Positions 6,052-14,276 of a DNA stretch of 24,642 nt are shown one piece after another. The stretch spans positions 1 to 24,642 of IMG/VR virus record IMGVR_UViG_3300032356_000011, one strand, 5' to 3'. Source of the DNA: a virus. Within the stretch, counting starts at the first letter, position 1. Every line of letters begins with the position of its first letter. Both the position numbers and the translations under genes were made by a program. A model generated the notes under the pieces. The model had not been told where the DNA came from. It searched no databases and was given only the letters and a program-made list of their open reading frames with translations.

Positions 6052-8302
6052 CGTCCGCCGCCTCCGCCCCAGCGAACTGTGCCGCCTGCTCAATTCGGCC
6101 GGCGAGGTGATCAACGAGCGGCAACTGCACCGCCACCGCACGCGCGCCGGATTCCGCATCGGCGACGCCACGCACATCGATCTGTTCCGATACGTGGCGT
6201 GGCTGGTCGAGGTCCGACACACGCCGCGTCCCGAAAACGAAAGCGACCCTTATCAGTCGCTCAAGGAGCGCGCCCGGGCGCGCAATGCAGCCTTATCGCT
6301 GGCCGGGCGCGACATTGGCGAACTGCCGGCCATCGTCAACCCGGAGCGGAAGGCGAGAGCCGAACACGACTTCCGCTTTTTCTGCGAGTCGTACTTTCCG
6401 TTCACGTTCCATTTGCCGTGGTCGCCGGACCACTTGAAGGTGATCGCCAAGATCGAGCAGGCGGTGCTCCGTGGCGGATTGTTTGCGATGGCCATGCCAC
6501 GCGGCAGTGGCAAGACGAGCATCTGTGAGTGTGCCTGCATCTGGGCCGTGCTCTATGGCCACCGCGAGTTCGTCTGCCTGATCGGCTCGGACGAAGGCCA
6601 CGCGATGGGCATGCTCGAATCGATCAAGACCGAACTCGATGGCAACGAACTGCTTTTGGAAGACTTTCCCGAGGTGGTCTATCCGATCCATCGCCTTGAG
6701 GGGATCGCCAACCGCTGCTCGGGTCAGCTCTACAAGGGCCAGCGCACGCACATCGGCTGGACGGCCCGCGAAATCGTGCTGCCCACCATGCCGGGCAGCA
6801 AGGCATCCGGGGCGATCATCAAGGTCGCCGGCATCACAGGCCGCATTCGTGGCATGAAGTACAAGCGGGCCGACGGGCGGTCGGTGCGTCCGTCGCTGGT
6901 GGTGATCGACGACCCGCAAACCGATGAATCGGCGCGGTCCCTGTCGCAGTGCGCCGCGCGTGAGAGCATCTTGGCCGGCGCCGTGCTCGGTCTGGCCGGC
7001 CCGGGCAAGAAGATCGCCGGCATCATGCCATGCACGGTCATCAGGGCCGGCGACATGGCGGACAACATCCTCAATCGCGACAAGCACCCGGAATGGAATG
7101 GCGAGCGGACGAAGATGGTTTATGCGTTCCCCGCGAACGAGAATCTGTGGGCGAAATATGCGGAGGTTCGCGCCGAAGGGCTGCGGGCCGAACGCGGCTT
7201 GGCCGATGCCACCGCGTTCTACCAGGCTCACCGCCAGGCGATGGACGAAGGCGCCGTGGTCGCCTGGCCCGAGCGGCACAACCACGACGAGCTGTCGGCC
7301 GTCCAGCATGCGATGAATCTTCGCCTTCAGGACGAGCGGGCCTTCTGGGCCGAGTATCAGAACGAGCCGCTGCCCGAGGACGACGCCCCGCAGGAAGACT
7401 TATCGGCCGACCAGATCGCCGCCAAGCTGAACCACATGCGACGCGGCGAGGTGCCTATCGGGTGCAACCATCTGACGATGTTCATCGACGTGCATCAGTC
7501 ACTCCTGTTCTATGCGGTCTGCGCCTGGGAGGACGACTTCACCGGCTGCGTGCTGGACTATGGCACGTATCCGGATCAGCGACGACCGTTCTTTACGCTG
7601 CGGGATGCCCAACCGACGCTCGCCCAGGTGGCCAAGGGGGCGGGGTTGGAAGGGGCGATCTACGCCGGCCTGGAGGCACTTACCGACTCGTGCCTGGCGC
7701 GCGAGTGGCCCCGCGAAGACGGGGCGATGATGCGAATCGGACGATGTCTGATCGACGCCAACTGGGGGTTATCCACCGACGTGGTCTATCAGTTCTGTCG
7801 CCAAAGCGCGCACTCGTCGGTGGTCATGCCCAGTCACGGCCGGTTCGTCGGCGCGTCGAGCCTGCCGCTCAATGACTACCGGCGCAAGCCAGGCGACCGA
7901 CTGGGGCACAACTGGCGGATGCCGGCCGTGCAGGGCAAGCGTGCTGTGCGGCACGTGGTATTCGACACGAACTACTGGAAGTCGTTCATCTACGCCCGGC
8001 TGGCTGTACCGATGGGAGATCGTGGCGGTTTGACGCTCTTCGGCAACCGCCCGGACCAGCACCGGCTGTTGGCCGAACACCTCACCTCCGAGTATCGGGT
8101 GCGCACTGAAGGTCGCGGCCGAGCGGTAGACGAATGGAAGCTGCGCCCGAAGCGATGTGATAACCACTGGTTCGACTGCCTGGTCGGCTGTGCCGTAGCG
8201 GCGTCGATGCTGGGGGGTGTCGCCCCCGGCATGGCTACGGCACCGCGGGAGCGACGGCGCGTGAGTTTTGCAGAGATGCAGCGAAAGAGGAGGATGCGAT
8301 GA
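6038..8302 (+). CDS. Terminase large subunit
   Basis: A 754-residue DNA-packaging motor. After an N-terminal helical domain (1-70) resembling the preceding small protein, the ATPase carries Walker A PRGSGKT at 154-160 and a Walker B-like VVIDDP with Asp291-Asp292. The C-terminal RNase H-like nuclease has acidic residues at Asp484 (MTMFIDV-like strand), Asp573 (LIDANWG) and Asp713 (NHWFDCLVG), as in phage terminases. It cuts concatemeric DNA and pumps it into the prohead through the portal. It is longer than many TerL proteins (450-650 residues), partly because of the extra N-terminal domain. It overlaps the gene before it by 14 bases, and its stop overlaps the next ATG, so the three are likely co-translated. 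Confidence 0.93.
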   Translation: MAAIDVRRLRPSELCRLLNSAGEVINERQLHRHRTRAGFRIGDATHIDLFRYVAWLVEVRHTPRPENESDPYQSLKERARARNAALSLAGRDIGELPAIVNPERKARAEHDFRFFCESYFPFTFHLPWSPDHLKVIAKIEQAVLRGGLFAMAMPRGSGKTSICECACIWAVLYGHREFVCLIGSDEGHAMGMLESIKTELDGNELLLEDFPEVVYPIHRLEGIANRCSGQLYKGQRTHIGWTAREIVLPTMPGSKASGAIIKVAGITGRIRGMKYKRADGRSVRPSLVVIDDPQTDESARSLSQCAARESILAGAVLGLAGPGKKIAGIMPCTVIRAGDMADNILNRDKHPEWNGERTKMVYAFPANENLWAKYAEVRAEGLRAERGLADATAFYQAHRQAMDEGAVVAWPERHNHDELSAVQHAMNLRLQDERAFWAEYQNEPLPEDDAPQEDLSADQIAAKLNHMRRGEVPIGCNHLTMFIDVHQSLLFYAVCAWEDDFTGCVLDYGTYPDQRRPFFTLRDAQPTLAQVAKGAGLEGAIYAGLEALTDSCLAREWPREDGAMMRIGRCLIDANWGLSTDVVYQFCRQSAHSSVVMPSHGRFVGASSLPLNDYRRKPGDRLGHNWRMPAVQGKRAVRHVVFDTNYWKSFIYARLAVPMGDRGGLTLFGNRPDQHRLLAEHLTSEYRVRTEGRGRAVDEWKLRPKRCDNHWFDCLVGCAVAASMLGGVAPGMATAPRERRRVSFAEMQRKRRMR

Positions 8303-8490
8303 GCAACGAGAAGCCGAAGAACAATGAGCAGGCCAATACGCCGTCGCAGGCCGGGCTGGTGTGCCCCCGCTGTGGTTGCACCAGATTTCACGTTCTCTCG
8401 ACTCGGCGCGCCCCTGGTGGCCGGATCATTCGGCGTCGCGAGTGCCACCACTGCGGCCGCCGAGTGACGACCGTCGAAAGGGTGGTCTGA
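8299..8490 (+). CDS. Small NrdR-type zinc ribbon protein
   Basis: A 63-residue protein. Residues 22-60 form a single zinc ribbon: CPRCGC, then a beta hairpin (VLSTRRAPGGRIIRRRE), then CHHCGRRVTTVERV. This matches the zinc ribbon of the ribonucleotide reductase repressor NrdR (CPxC, RRRRECxxCGxRFTTxE), but without the ATP-cone domain. It probably binds DNA or RNA, or is a packaging accessory protein. The start overlaps the terminase stop (ATGA). A 117-base non-coding gap follows. Confidence 0.85.
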   Translation: MSNEKPKNNEQANTPSQAGLVCPRCGCTRFHVLSTRRAPGGRIIRRRECHHCGRRVTTVERVV

Positions 8491-8607
8491 AAAAGCCGAC
8501 CGCTACCGGTAGAACTTTTTCCGAAAAAACCTTCGCATCGCCGAACAGATTGCCGCGAAAAAACGAATTAATAGAGTAGGAGGGGAGCACACCACGAACG
8601 AACAGCG
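8491..8607 (+). promoter_or_regulatory. Regulatory-looking gap with palindrome and displaced ribosome site
   Basis: These 117 bases are A+T-richer than the genes around them. They contain the perfect palindrome CTACCGGTAG (8503-8512) followed by a C-T5-CC-G-A6 stretch, which may act as an operator or weak terminator. A strong Shine-Dalgarno-like AGGAGGGG at 8578-8585 lies 22 bases before the next ATG, too far for normal use. Confidence 0.4.
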
Positions 8608-8808
8608 ATGACTGAACCACTCGACGACGCAATCCGCCAGAATGCCCAGGGGCCGGCCAAGGTCACCAGCGACGCCGGTTCGGTGGAGCAACACAAACTC
8701 ACCGACCAAATCGCAGCCGATCGGTACATCGAAAGCAAGAAGGCGGCCCGCGTGAAAAAGCGCGGGCTGCGATTCAATAAGCTCATCCCCCCCGGAACCG
8801 CAGACTAA
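8608..8808 (+). CDS. Small conserved phage protein in the gpW position
   Basis: A 66-residue protein between terminase/zinc ribbon and portal. In lambda this slot (A-W-B) is held by the 68-residue head-tail joining protein gpW. The C-terminal part (KLTDQIAADRYIESKKAARVKKRGLRF) is a charged helix followed by a basic tail ending IPPGTAD. Direct sequence similarity to gpW is not evident, so the functional suggestion rests on position and length. I recall similar short proteins beside portals in planctomycete prophages. The ATG at 8608 lacks a close ribosome site. Confidence 0.6.
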   Translation: MTEPLDDAIRQNAQGPAKVTSDAGSVEQHKLTDQIAADRYIESKKAARVKKRGLRFNKLIPPGTAD

Positions 8809-8820
8809 CCACCCACCCTT

Positions 8821-8872
8821 GCGACGCCCGCCGCGTCCCCCCGCCTTCCTCCTCCTCGCGCGGCGGCGTCGC
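8821..8872 (+). repeat. Long GC hairpin just upstream of the portal gene
   Basis: GCGACGCCCGCCGCG (8821-8835) pairs with CGCGGCGGCGTCGC (8859-8872): 8 bp, one bulged C, then 6 bp, closing a pyrimidine-rich loop. It lies entirely between the preceding stop (8808) and the portal ATG (8897). No T-run follows (ATTTCCTCTT), so it is more likely an attenuator, mRNA processing or stabilising element than a full terminator. Confidence 0.7.
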
Positions 8873-8896
8873 ATTTCCTCTTACAATCAAGCGCAC

Positions 8897-10336
8897 ATGC
8901 CGCGACTTCTCAACCGCATCGCAACGTGGCTTTTTGGTGGATCGCGCAACGTAGCACGGCGCGCGCGGATCGTGCGCGCTCGTTACGACGCGGCGACGAC
9001 GACGCCCGATAATCGCCGCCATTGGGCGGCCGCCGATGGGCTGTCGGCCCGGGCGGCCAACAGCCCCGAAGTGCGGCGAGTGCTGCGCAATCGAGCGCGG
9101 TACGAAGTCGCGAACAACAGTTACGCCCGTGGGATCGTCACCACATTGGCCCACGACTGCATCGGCACCGGGCCGCGATTGCAAGTGCAGCACGATCTGG
9201 CGAGGGAGCTCGAGCGGCAATTCGCCGGGTGGGCGAAAGCGGTGGGCTTGGCTGAAAAACTCCGCGTCATGCGCATGGCCGTCGCGCAAGATGGTGAGGC
9301 GTTTGCGCTGCTGGTCAGCAACCCAATGGTGTCGCACAACGTCAAACTCGACATCCAACTTATTGAAGCGGATCAGGTCGCGACGCCTGGGCTTGTGCCG
9401 CCGCAACAGCCGAACGCGACTGACGGTATCGAGTTCGATCGGTGGGGCAATCCGACGGCGTATTTGGTGCTCGACGCGCACCCGGGCGACCCTGACTTCG
9501 CGGCAGTAGCCACGGCGAAGCGTGTGCCCGCTGCATCGATGATCCACCTGTTTGTGCCGGAGAGAGCAGGACAACTGCGCGGCGTCCCTGAGATGACGGC
9601 CGCGCTGCCGCTGTTCGCTCAACTGCGCCGCTACACATTGGCGGTGATCGCCGCCGCGGAGACGGCGGCAGACTTTTCCGCGGTCCTGTTCACCGACGCG
9701 CCGGCCGATGGCGATGTGAGCGAGGGCGAGCCGTTCGAGTCGCTTGAAATCGAGAAAAGAACGATGGTTACGTTGCCGGCCGGTTACAAACTCGAACAAC
9801 TTCGGGCCGAGCAGCCAAGCACGACCTACGCCGAGTTCAAGCGAGAAATCCTCAACGAGATCGCTCGCTGCTTGAACATGCCATACAACATCGCGGCCTG
9901 CAACTCGAGCGGCTACAACTACGCCTCTGGCCGGCTCGACCATCAGACCTACTACAAGTCCATTCGCGTGTGGCGTAATCGCCTCGAAACGACGGTGCTC
10001 GACCGCATATTCGCAACCTGGCTCGACGAGGCAGCGCTCACGGTGCTGCCGGGCCCCGTCGGCGAAGACGTGCCGCACCAATGGTTCTGGGACGGGTTTG
10101 AGCACGTCGACCCGGCAAAAGAAGCGAATGCGCAGGCCACGCGACTGGCGAACAACACCACGACACTCGCCTACGAGTACGCCCGACAAGGCCGCGACTG
10201 GGAAGAGGAACTGCGGCAGCGTGCCCGCGAGCTTGCGTTGATGCGCGAACTTGGGATAGACACTGCTGGTGCGATCACACCAATAACCGACACGACCGAC
10301 GAGGACGAATATGCCACACAAACTGATGCGAATTGA
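8897..10336 (+). CDS. Portal protein (lambda family)
   Basis: A 479-residue protein of the lambda-type portal family. Characteristic segments are the N-terminal RARYDAATTTPDNRRHW, RNRARYEVANNSYARGI, LIEADQVATP, the FERAGQ-like VPERAGQLRGVPEM and, near the C terminus, YNYASGRLDHQTY. Portals form the dodecameric ring at one capsid vertex through which the terminase pumps DNA and to which the tail attaches. The ATG at 8897 is chosen because MPRLLNRIATWLFG is a typical start and the in-frame TTG at 8819 would place the GC hairpin inside the coding region. Neither start has a strong ribosome site. The last 26 bases overlap the capsid gene, typical of tightly coupled head genes. Confidence 0.93.
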   Translation: MPRLLNRIATWLFGGSRNVARRARIVRARYDAATTTPDNRRHWAAADGLSARAANSPEVRRVLRNRARYEVANNSYARGIVTTLAHDCIGTGPRLQVQHDLARELERQFAGWAKAVGLAEKLRVMRMAVAQDGEAFALLVSNPMVSHNVKLDIQLIEADQVATPGLVPPQQPNATDGIEFDRWGNPTAYLVLDAHPGDPDFAAVATAKRVPAASMIHLFVPERAGQLRGVPEMTAALPLFAQLRRYTLAVIAAAETAADFSAVLFTDAPADGDVSEGEPFESLEIEKRTMVTLPAGYKLEQLRAEQPSTTYAEFKREILNEIARCLNMPYNIAACNSSGYNYASGRLDHQTYYKSIRVWRNRLETTVLDRIFATWLDEAALTVLPGPVGEDVPHQWFWDGFEHVDPAKEANAQATRLANNTTTLAYEYARQGRDWEEELRQRARELALMRELGIDTAGAITPITDTTDEDEYATQTDAN

Positions 10337-12203
10337 GGCTGGTCACGTAAAGTGGATCGAGGCGGCGGCAAACGAGCCGCAGTCCGTGCCGCGATTCACG
10401 ATGGTCGCATATACTGGGGCTCCAATCGAAGTCTATGGTTGGGACGACCCCGTGGTGTTTGATCTGCAAGGGTTGCAGTGGACGAAGGTTCCGATCAAGT
10501 ACGCGCACGCGGACTGGGCCGGCGTCGGGCACGCCGAGCGCGTGTGGGTCGAAGGATCGACCTTGTACGCGGAGGGCCTGATTTCGCGGGCCACACAGGC
10601 GGCCCGGGAAGTCGTGGAGTCGGCGAAGCGAGGCTTCCCCTGGGCGGCTTCGGTTGGTGTGGTGCCACTCGAGGTAGTGCGATTGCACCAAGGCCAGCAG
10701 GCCAACGTGAATGGTAAGGAAATCACCGGCCCGTGCTACATCGTGCAGCAGGGCGAATTGATCGAGATTTCTTTCGTTGAAATCGGTGCGGACGCGAACA
10801 CAAAGGCAACCGTCGCGGCCGCGTCGGCTGTAGCGAATACGACGGTTGCCCACACAACCCCCATGACTGGAGGCAAGAGTATGACCGTGGATGAACTGCG
10901 CGAACTGTTCGGGGGGCGGTACCCCGACCTCGAGGCCAAAGCGCTCGAAGAGGGCTGGGACGAAACGAAATGCCGTGACCAGATCGAAGCCCGCGCGCGA
11001 GAAGAACGCAAGCAGCAACTGCTGGCTGCGATGCGTGATTCGCGTCCGCAAGCCCCGGCTGTGCACACGTCGCAGCCGCCGGTGAATGCAGCACGAGTGC
11101 TGGAGGCCGCCGCCATGATCGCGGCCCGGGCTGATACGATCGACTACACCCCGCAGGAGGTCGAGGCCGCCCAACGCCGTTGGCGTCGAGGTCTCGGCCT
11201 TGGTGAGTTGATCGTCGAGGCGGCACGAGCGAATGGCTACTCAGGCCCCGGCTACCGCGACACGCGCACCGTGATGCGATATGCGTTCCAGCCGCATATC
11301 GAGGCGTCCGGGTTCTCGAACGTCGACATCGGTGGCATCCTGTCCAACGTCGCCAACAAGTTCCTGCTCGACGGCTTCTTCTCGGTCGAACGGACGTGGC
11401 GGAACATCTGCTCCGTCAAAAACGTCGGCGATTTTAAGACCATCACCAGCTACCGCCTGACCGGCAAGGATCAGTACGAACTGGTCCCGCCGGGTGGCGA
11501 GTTGCAACACGGCACGTTGGGCGAAGAGACCTACACGAACAAGGCCGACACCTACGGCTTGATGCTCACGATCGACCGCAAGGACGTCATCAACGATGAT
11601 CTTGGTGCGATCACCTCGGTGCCTCGCAAGCTGGGGGCTGGTGCCGCGCGAAAACTCAACAGCGTGTTCTGGACGACCTTCCTGGCGAATTCGTCGTTCT
11701 TCACGACCGCGAGAGGCAACTACTTCGAGGGCGCTGCCTCTGCGCTGGGCATCGACTCGCTGACGACTGCCGAGACGATGTTCGCGCTGATCAAAGATGC
11801 CGACGGCCATCCGACCGGCGTTGATCCCGCGATTCTGTTGGTGCCCACGGCGCTGTCGGCCATCGGATCGCAGCTCTACAAGTCGATGGAGTTGCGCGAC
11901 ACGACCTCGAGCACGAAGTACCCGGTGGCCAATCCGCACCAGGGCAAGTTCCGCGTGGAAGTCAGCCGGTACCTCGGGTCCGCATCGCTGCCTGGCGCGT
12001 CGAACACGGCGTGGTATCTCTTGGCCGATCCGAACGACCTGCCGGTGATCGAGGTCGCGTTCCTCAACGGCCAGGAAAGCCCGACGATCGAAACGGCCGA
12101 CGCGGACTTCTCGGTCCTGGGCATCCAGATGCGCGGCTACCATGACTTCGGCGTGGCGCTGCAAGATCATCGCGGCGGCGTGAAGAGCAAGGGCTCGACG
12201 TGA
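10311..12203 (+). CDS. Prohead protease-major capsid protein fusion
   Basis: A 630-residue polypeptide that unites two normally separate genes. Residues about 1-165 resemble the HK97-type prohead serine protease: KYAHAD with His66, PWAASVG with Ser114, and LIEISFVEIGA with Glu152, in the family order. Residues 185-290 are charged and helix-rich, typical of a scaffold/delta domain. From about 300 onward the sequence is a HK97-fold capsid protein (GGILSNVANKFLLDGF, VKNVGDFKTI, TYTNKADTYGLMLTIDRKDVINDDL, and the C-terminal PTIETADADFSVLGIQMRGYHDFG). An internal in-frame ATG at 10881 has GGAGG seven bases upstream, so a protease-free scaffold-capsid form may be made separately. It overlaps the portal end and is followed by the capsid cement gene. 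Confidence 0.92.
   Translation: MPHKLMRIEAGHVKWIEAAANEPQSVPRFTMVAYTGAPIEVYGWDDPVVFDLQGLQWTKVPIKYAHADWAGVGHAERVWVEGSTLYAEGLISRATQAAREVVESAKRGFPWAASVGVVPLEVVRLHQGQQANVNGKEITGPCYIVQQGELIEISFVEIGADANTKATVAAASAVANTTVAHTTPMTGGKSMTVDELRELFGGRYPDLEAKALEEGWDETKCRDQIEARAREERKQQLLAAMRDSRPQAPAVHTSQPPVNAARVLEAAAMIAARADTIDYTPQEVEAAQRRWRRGLGLGELIVEAARANGYSGPGYRDTRTVMRYAFQPHIEASGFSNVDIGGILSNVANKFLLDGFFSVERTWRNICSVKNVGDFKTITSYRLTGKDQYELVPPGGELQHGTLGEETYTNKADTYGLMLTIDRKDVINDDLGAITSVPRKLGAGAARKLNSVFWTTFLANSSFFTTARGNYFEGAASALGIDSLTTAETMFALIKDADGHPTGVDPAILLVPTALSAIGSQLYKSMELRDTTSSTKYPVANPHQGKFRVEVSRYLGSASLPGASNTAWYLLADPNDLPVIEVAFLNGQESPTIETADADFSVLGIQMRGYHDFGVALQDHRGGVKSKGST
10871..10883 (+). promoter_or_regulatory. 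Internal ribosome site and start codon within the capsid fusion gene
   Basis: GGAGG (10869-10873) is followed after seven bases by ATG at 10881, in the frame of the protease-capsid fusion (codon 191). Initiation here would give a 440-residue scaffold-capsid protein lacking the protease, comparable in principle to nested head genes in lambda (C and Nu3). Use of the start is inferred from the sequence. Confidence 0.5.
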
Positions 12204-12238
12204 GATAGTGCGAATACCCCAAACAGGAGACAAATAGC

Positions 12239-12565
12239 ATGGCGACGTATGTTTACGCTGGGGACCGAGTCCCCTATACTCCGGCGGCGGCGGTTGCCGC
12301 TGGCGATGTTGTGGTGCAAGGTGATCTGGTCGGTGTGGCGACTGCACCGATCGCTGCTGGTACCACAGGCACCATTGCGGTGCAAGGCGTTTTCGCTTTC
12401 CCCAAAGGCTCTGGTGCCATTAGTGCCGGCGCGAAAGTCTATTGGAATGCGACGAACCAGATCGTTGTCACCACCGACGGTGGTGGTGCAAACAAGCTGG
12501 TCGGCAAGGTGGTCACCGCGGCGACCACTGCCGATACCACCGTGCAGGTGCTGCTGACCCCGTGA
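12239..12565 (+). CDS. DUF2190-type capsid cement protein
   Basis: A 108-residue, low-charge, Ala/Gly/Val-rich beta protein. Features typical of DUF2190 head decoration proteins are the opening YVYAGDRVPYTPAAAVAAGDVV, the VGVATAPIAAGTTGTIAVQGVF hairpin, and the ending VGKVVTAATTADTTVQVLL. These proteins bind the outside of the capsid and stabilise it. The gene lies directly after the major capsid protein, its usual place. GGAGA lies nine bases before the ATG. Confidence 0.88.
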   Translation: MATYVYAGDRVPYTPAAAVAAGDVVVQGDLVGVATAPIAAGTTGTIAVQGVFAFPKGSGAISAGAKVYWNATNQIVVTTDGGGANKLVGKVVTAATTADTTVQVLLTP

Positions 12566-12573
12566 GGTGCGTG

Positions 12574-12921
12574 ATGCTCCGTGCCGGATTACTATATCTG
12601 ATTGCGCAGCTGCAACAATATGCTGGCGAGCAGATCGTGTACCGTCGCGGAGTAGCATCCGACTACACCATCACGGCAATCATCGGACGAAGCGGGACCG
12701 CCACCACCGATGCAAGCGGTGCTCTGGCGGTCTCGCATACCGATGCCGATTTCATCATTGCTGCTGATGACCTGCCGTTCACACCAACCGCTGGGGATCG
12801 CATTCAGCGCAACGACGGCACATGGTATCAGGTGTTGCATACTTCGGGCACTCCCGGCGTGCGACCAAGCGACCCTCTGGGTGTCGCGTGGCGCGTCAGC
12901 ACAAAACGAGTGCCTACTTGA
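12574..12921 (+). CDS. Probable head completion / head-tail joining protein
   Basis: A 115-residue protein beginning MLRAGLLYLIAQLQQYAGEQ, then YRRGVASDYTITAIIGRSG, IAADDLPFTPTAGDRI and WYQVLH ... RPSDPLGVAWRVSTK. The pattern (short helix, then a beta barrel-like part with a PxxGDRI turn, then G-x2-W-x-V ... D-x2-G-x3-R-V-x-T-K) is typical of small head-tail connector proteins in lambdoid-like phages, and the gene sits between capsid cement and tail genes. The exact family was not identified. The start is ATG 12574, with GAGGTG upstream; GTG 12571 is possible. Confidence 0.6.
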   Translation: MLRAGLLYLIAQLQQYAGEQIVYRRGVASDYTITAIIGRSGTATTDASGALAVSHTDADFIIAADDLPFTPTAGDRIQRNDGTWYQVLHTSGTPGVRPSDPLGVAWRVSTKRVPT

Positions 12922-12938
12922 TTCAGACGGAGAGCGTA

Positions 12939-13115
12939 ATGCTGGACCGGGCAATCGCGCACGGCAAGGAGCATCGGAAGCCGTACTATGGCAGCGGGCG
13001 TACTGATCGCACGTGTCGCCCGCATGGTGCGTGTCCGTATTGTCGCGGCAATCGGCTGCACGCGACGCGCAAGCGAGAGTTGTCCGCACGAGAGCAATTG
13101 GAAAGGAAGGTCTGA
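12939..13115 (+). CDS. Small Cys/His-containing protein
   Basis: A 58-residue basic protein with CRPHGACPYC at residues 28-37. Two Cys in CPYC plus a Cys and His just before could bind one zinc. The flanks (KEHRKPYYGSGRTDRTC and RGNRLHATRKRE) are positively charged, suggesting nucleic-acid contact. The family is not named; similar short proteins are remembered from planctomycete prophages. GGAGA lies upstream of the ATG. It falls between head completion and the membrane-related cassette. Confidence 0.6.
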   Translation: MLDRAIAHGKEHRKPYYGSGRTDRTCRPHGACPYCRGNRLHATRKRELSAREQLERKV

Positions 13116-13116
13116 C

Positions 13117-13449
13117 GTGTTGTTTCGCTTTGCTTTGCTACGCGCCGCCAACCAGGCCGGCGCGTCGCCGGAAGACCGCCGCGTCTTGCGGCAAGTTGTT
13201 TTGTGGCCCCGCCGCCGCATCGACGGCGAGGTAGTACGTCTTGATGATCTTGTCGAGGAGCAGGCTGTGGCTGAGTTGCAGGACACCGCTCCAGCGTTGC
13301 TGGCTGCCGCTCTGCCCACCGGCGTGCTGGCCTCGGCCGCTGCCGGCGAGTTGGTCGGCAAGATCGACTGGGCCAAGCTCCTGGATTGGCTTGTCGCCAA
13401 CTTGCCGAAGATCATCGAGATCATCATGTCGTTGATCGCGCTGTTTTAG
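13117..13449 (+). CDS. Small protein with hydrophobic, amphipathic C terminus
   Basis: A 110-residue protein starting with GTG (AAGGAAGG seven to ten bases upstream). The N-terminal half is charged (RRVLRQVVLWPRRR, then acidic VVRLDDLVEEQAVAEL). An Ala-rich middle follows, and then KIDWAKLLDWLVANLPKIIE and IIMSLIALF at the very end, which reads as a membrane-seeking amphipathic helix. The W-x-K-L-L-x-[FW]-[IL] ... LPxIIE end is a type recalled from small proteins of planctomycete prophages. The function is unknown. A holin-like or membrane-anchoring role is a hypothesis based on this end and on the following membrane protein and protease genes. Confidence 0.6.
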   Translation: MLFRFALLRAANQAGASPEDRRVLRQVVLWPRRRIDGEVVRLDDLVEEQAVAELQDTAPALLAAALPTGVLASAAAGELVGKIDWAKLLDWLVANLPKIIEIIMSLIALF

Positions 13450-13478
13450 GCCAACAATCGCGCTGGGGTAATAACACC

Positions 13479-14276
13479 ATGCAAGAGATTGTTCAGCGTA
13501 CGCTGCGCAACACACGCATCGTTACCAGTACCGCGCTTGCCGCGCTGGTGCTGATCACGATTGGCGCATGCACTGTTGCGTGGCGGGCCGAGACACACAC
13601 GGCTGCCGTTGCGGCGGCACCGGTGGTTCGCACGAGCGGAGCGAAGGTCGAACCGCTGATTGCGACGACAGAATGCGTCGTTGCCGTGGGCGACGAGGGC
13701 GACCTGCCGATTGCTTGTACAGCCGACGAAGCGTTGGGTGTTTGGTGGTCGCAATGGCCCGCCGAGGGCCTGCGCGTGCGTTTGGTGGTGCAGGCGATCG
13801 ACGGCCAATGGCGACCGGTAATGGTTGTGCGACCGACCAAACCAGGCAAATGGTCTTTGGCGGCCGCCAGAGCATCGGCGGATGGCAAGCTCTTTGCCTC
13901 GTCTGTAACGATCTCGACCAGTGAGCCGACGCCGGACCCTACGCCGGGGCCGACGCCGCCCGGCCCCAACACGCCGAAGCAGGTGGCGATCTTGGTCGAG
14001 AGCGACCGATTGGACGACCTGCCGGATGCACAACGGGCTATTGTCGCCAGCTTGGCGGCCCGCAAGCGGATCACTGATGCGGGGCACTTGTTCGTCGGGG
14101 TGTTTGATCCCGACCAGCATGGCACCAGCAAGGGCAAGTTACCGACGTGGATCGCGCAGTTTGTGGGCGAAGCCAAACGCGGCCCGATCGTTGTTGTTGC
14201 TCCTCGACAAGGTGGCACACCGGTGAGTAAGCCGCTGCCGCAGTCCATTGATGCGCTATTGGAGGCGTTGCGATGA
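13479..14276 (+). CDS. Membrane-anchored protein with proline-rich linker
   Basis: A 265-residue protein. Residues 14-35 (IVTSTALAALVLITIGACTVAW) are a signal anchor; Cys31 stands in a weak lipobox-like context, so a lipoprotein is possible. Residues 45-147 look like an Ig-type beta domain (VAVGDEGDLPIAC, GVWWSQWPAEG, RPTKPGKWSLAAA). A Pro/Thr linker (149-167, PTPDPTPGPTPPGP) leads to a C-terminal alpha/beta domain (KQVAILVESDRLDDLPDAQ; ITDAGHLFVGVFDPDQ; PIVVVAPRQGG) that may be thioredoxin-like. It probably sits in the host envelope facing outward. Its stop overlaps the start of the papain-like protease (ATGA), so the two are probably made together. The family is unknown. Confidence 0.65.
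   Translation: MQEIVQRTLRNTRIVTSTALAALVLITIGACTVAWRAETHTAAVAAAPVVRTSGAKVEPLIATTECVVAVGDEGDLPIACTADEALGVWWSQWPAEGLRVRLVVQAIDGQWRPVMVVRPTKPGKWSLAAARASADGKLFASSVTISTSEPTPDPTPGPTPPGPNTPKQVAILVESDRLDDLPDAQRAIVASLAARKRITDAGHLFVGVFDPDQHGTSKGKLPTWIAQFVGEAKRGPIVVVAPRQGGTPVSKPLPQSIDALLEALR

Noticed and set aside
6293-7309. A 338-codon minus-strand frame
   Set aside because: Antisense to the terminase ATPase domain, with no recognisable motif.
8819-8896. TTG start for the portal giving 26 extra residues
   Set aside because: It would place the GC hairpin in the coding region and add a non-family arginine-rich leader.
8783-10321. A 512-codon minus-strand frame
   Set aside because: It covers the portal gene in antisense; the portal motifs on the plus strand are unambiguous and the antisense protein has no domain.
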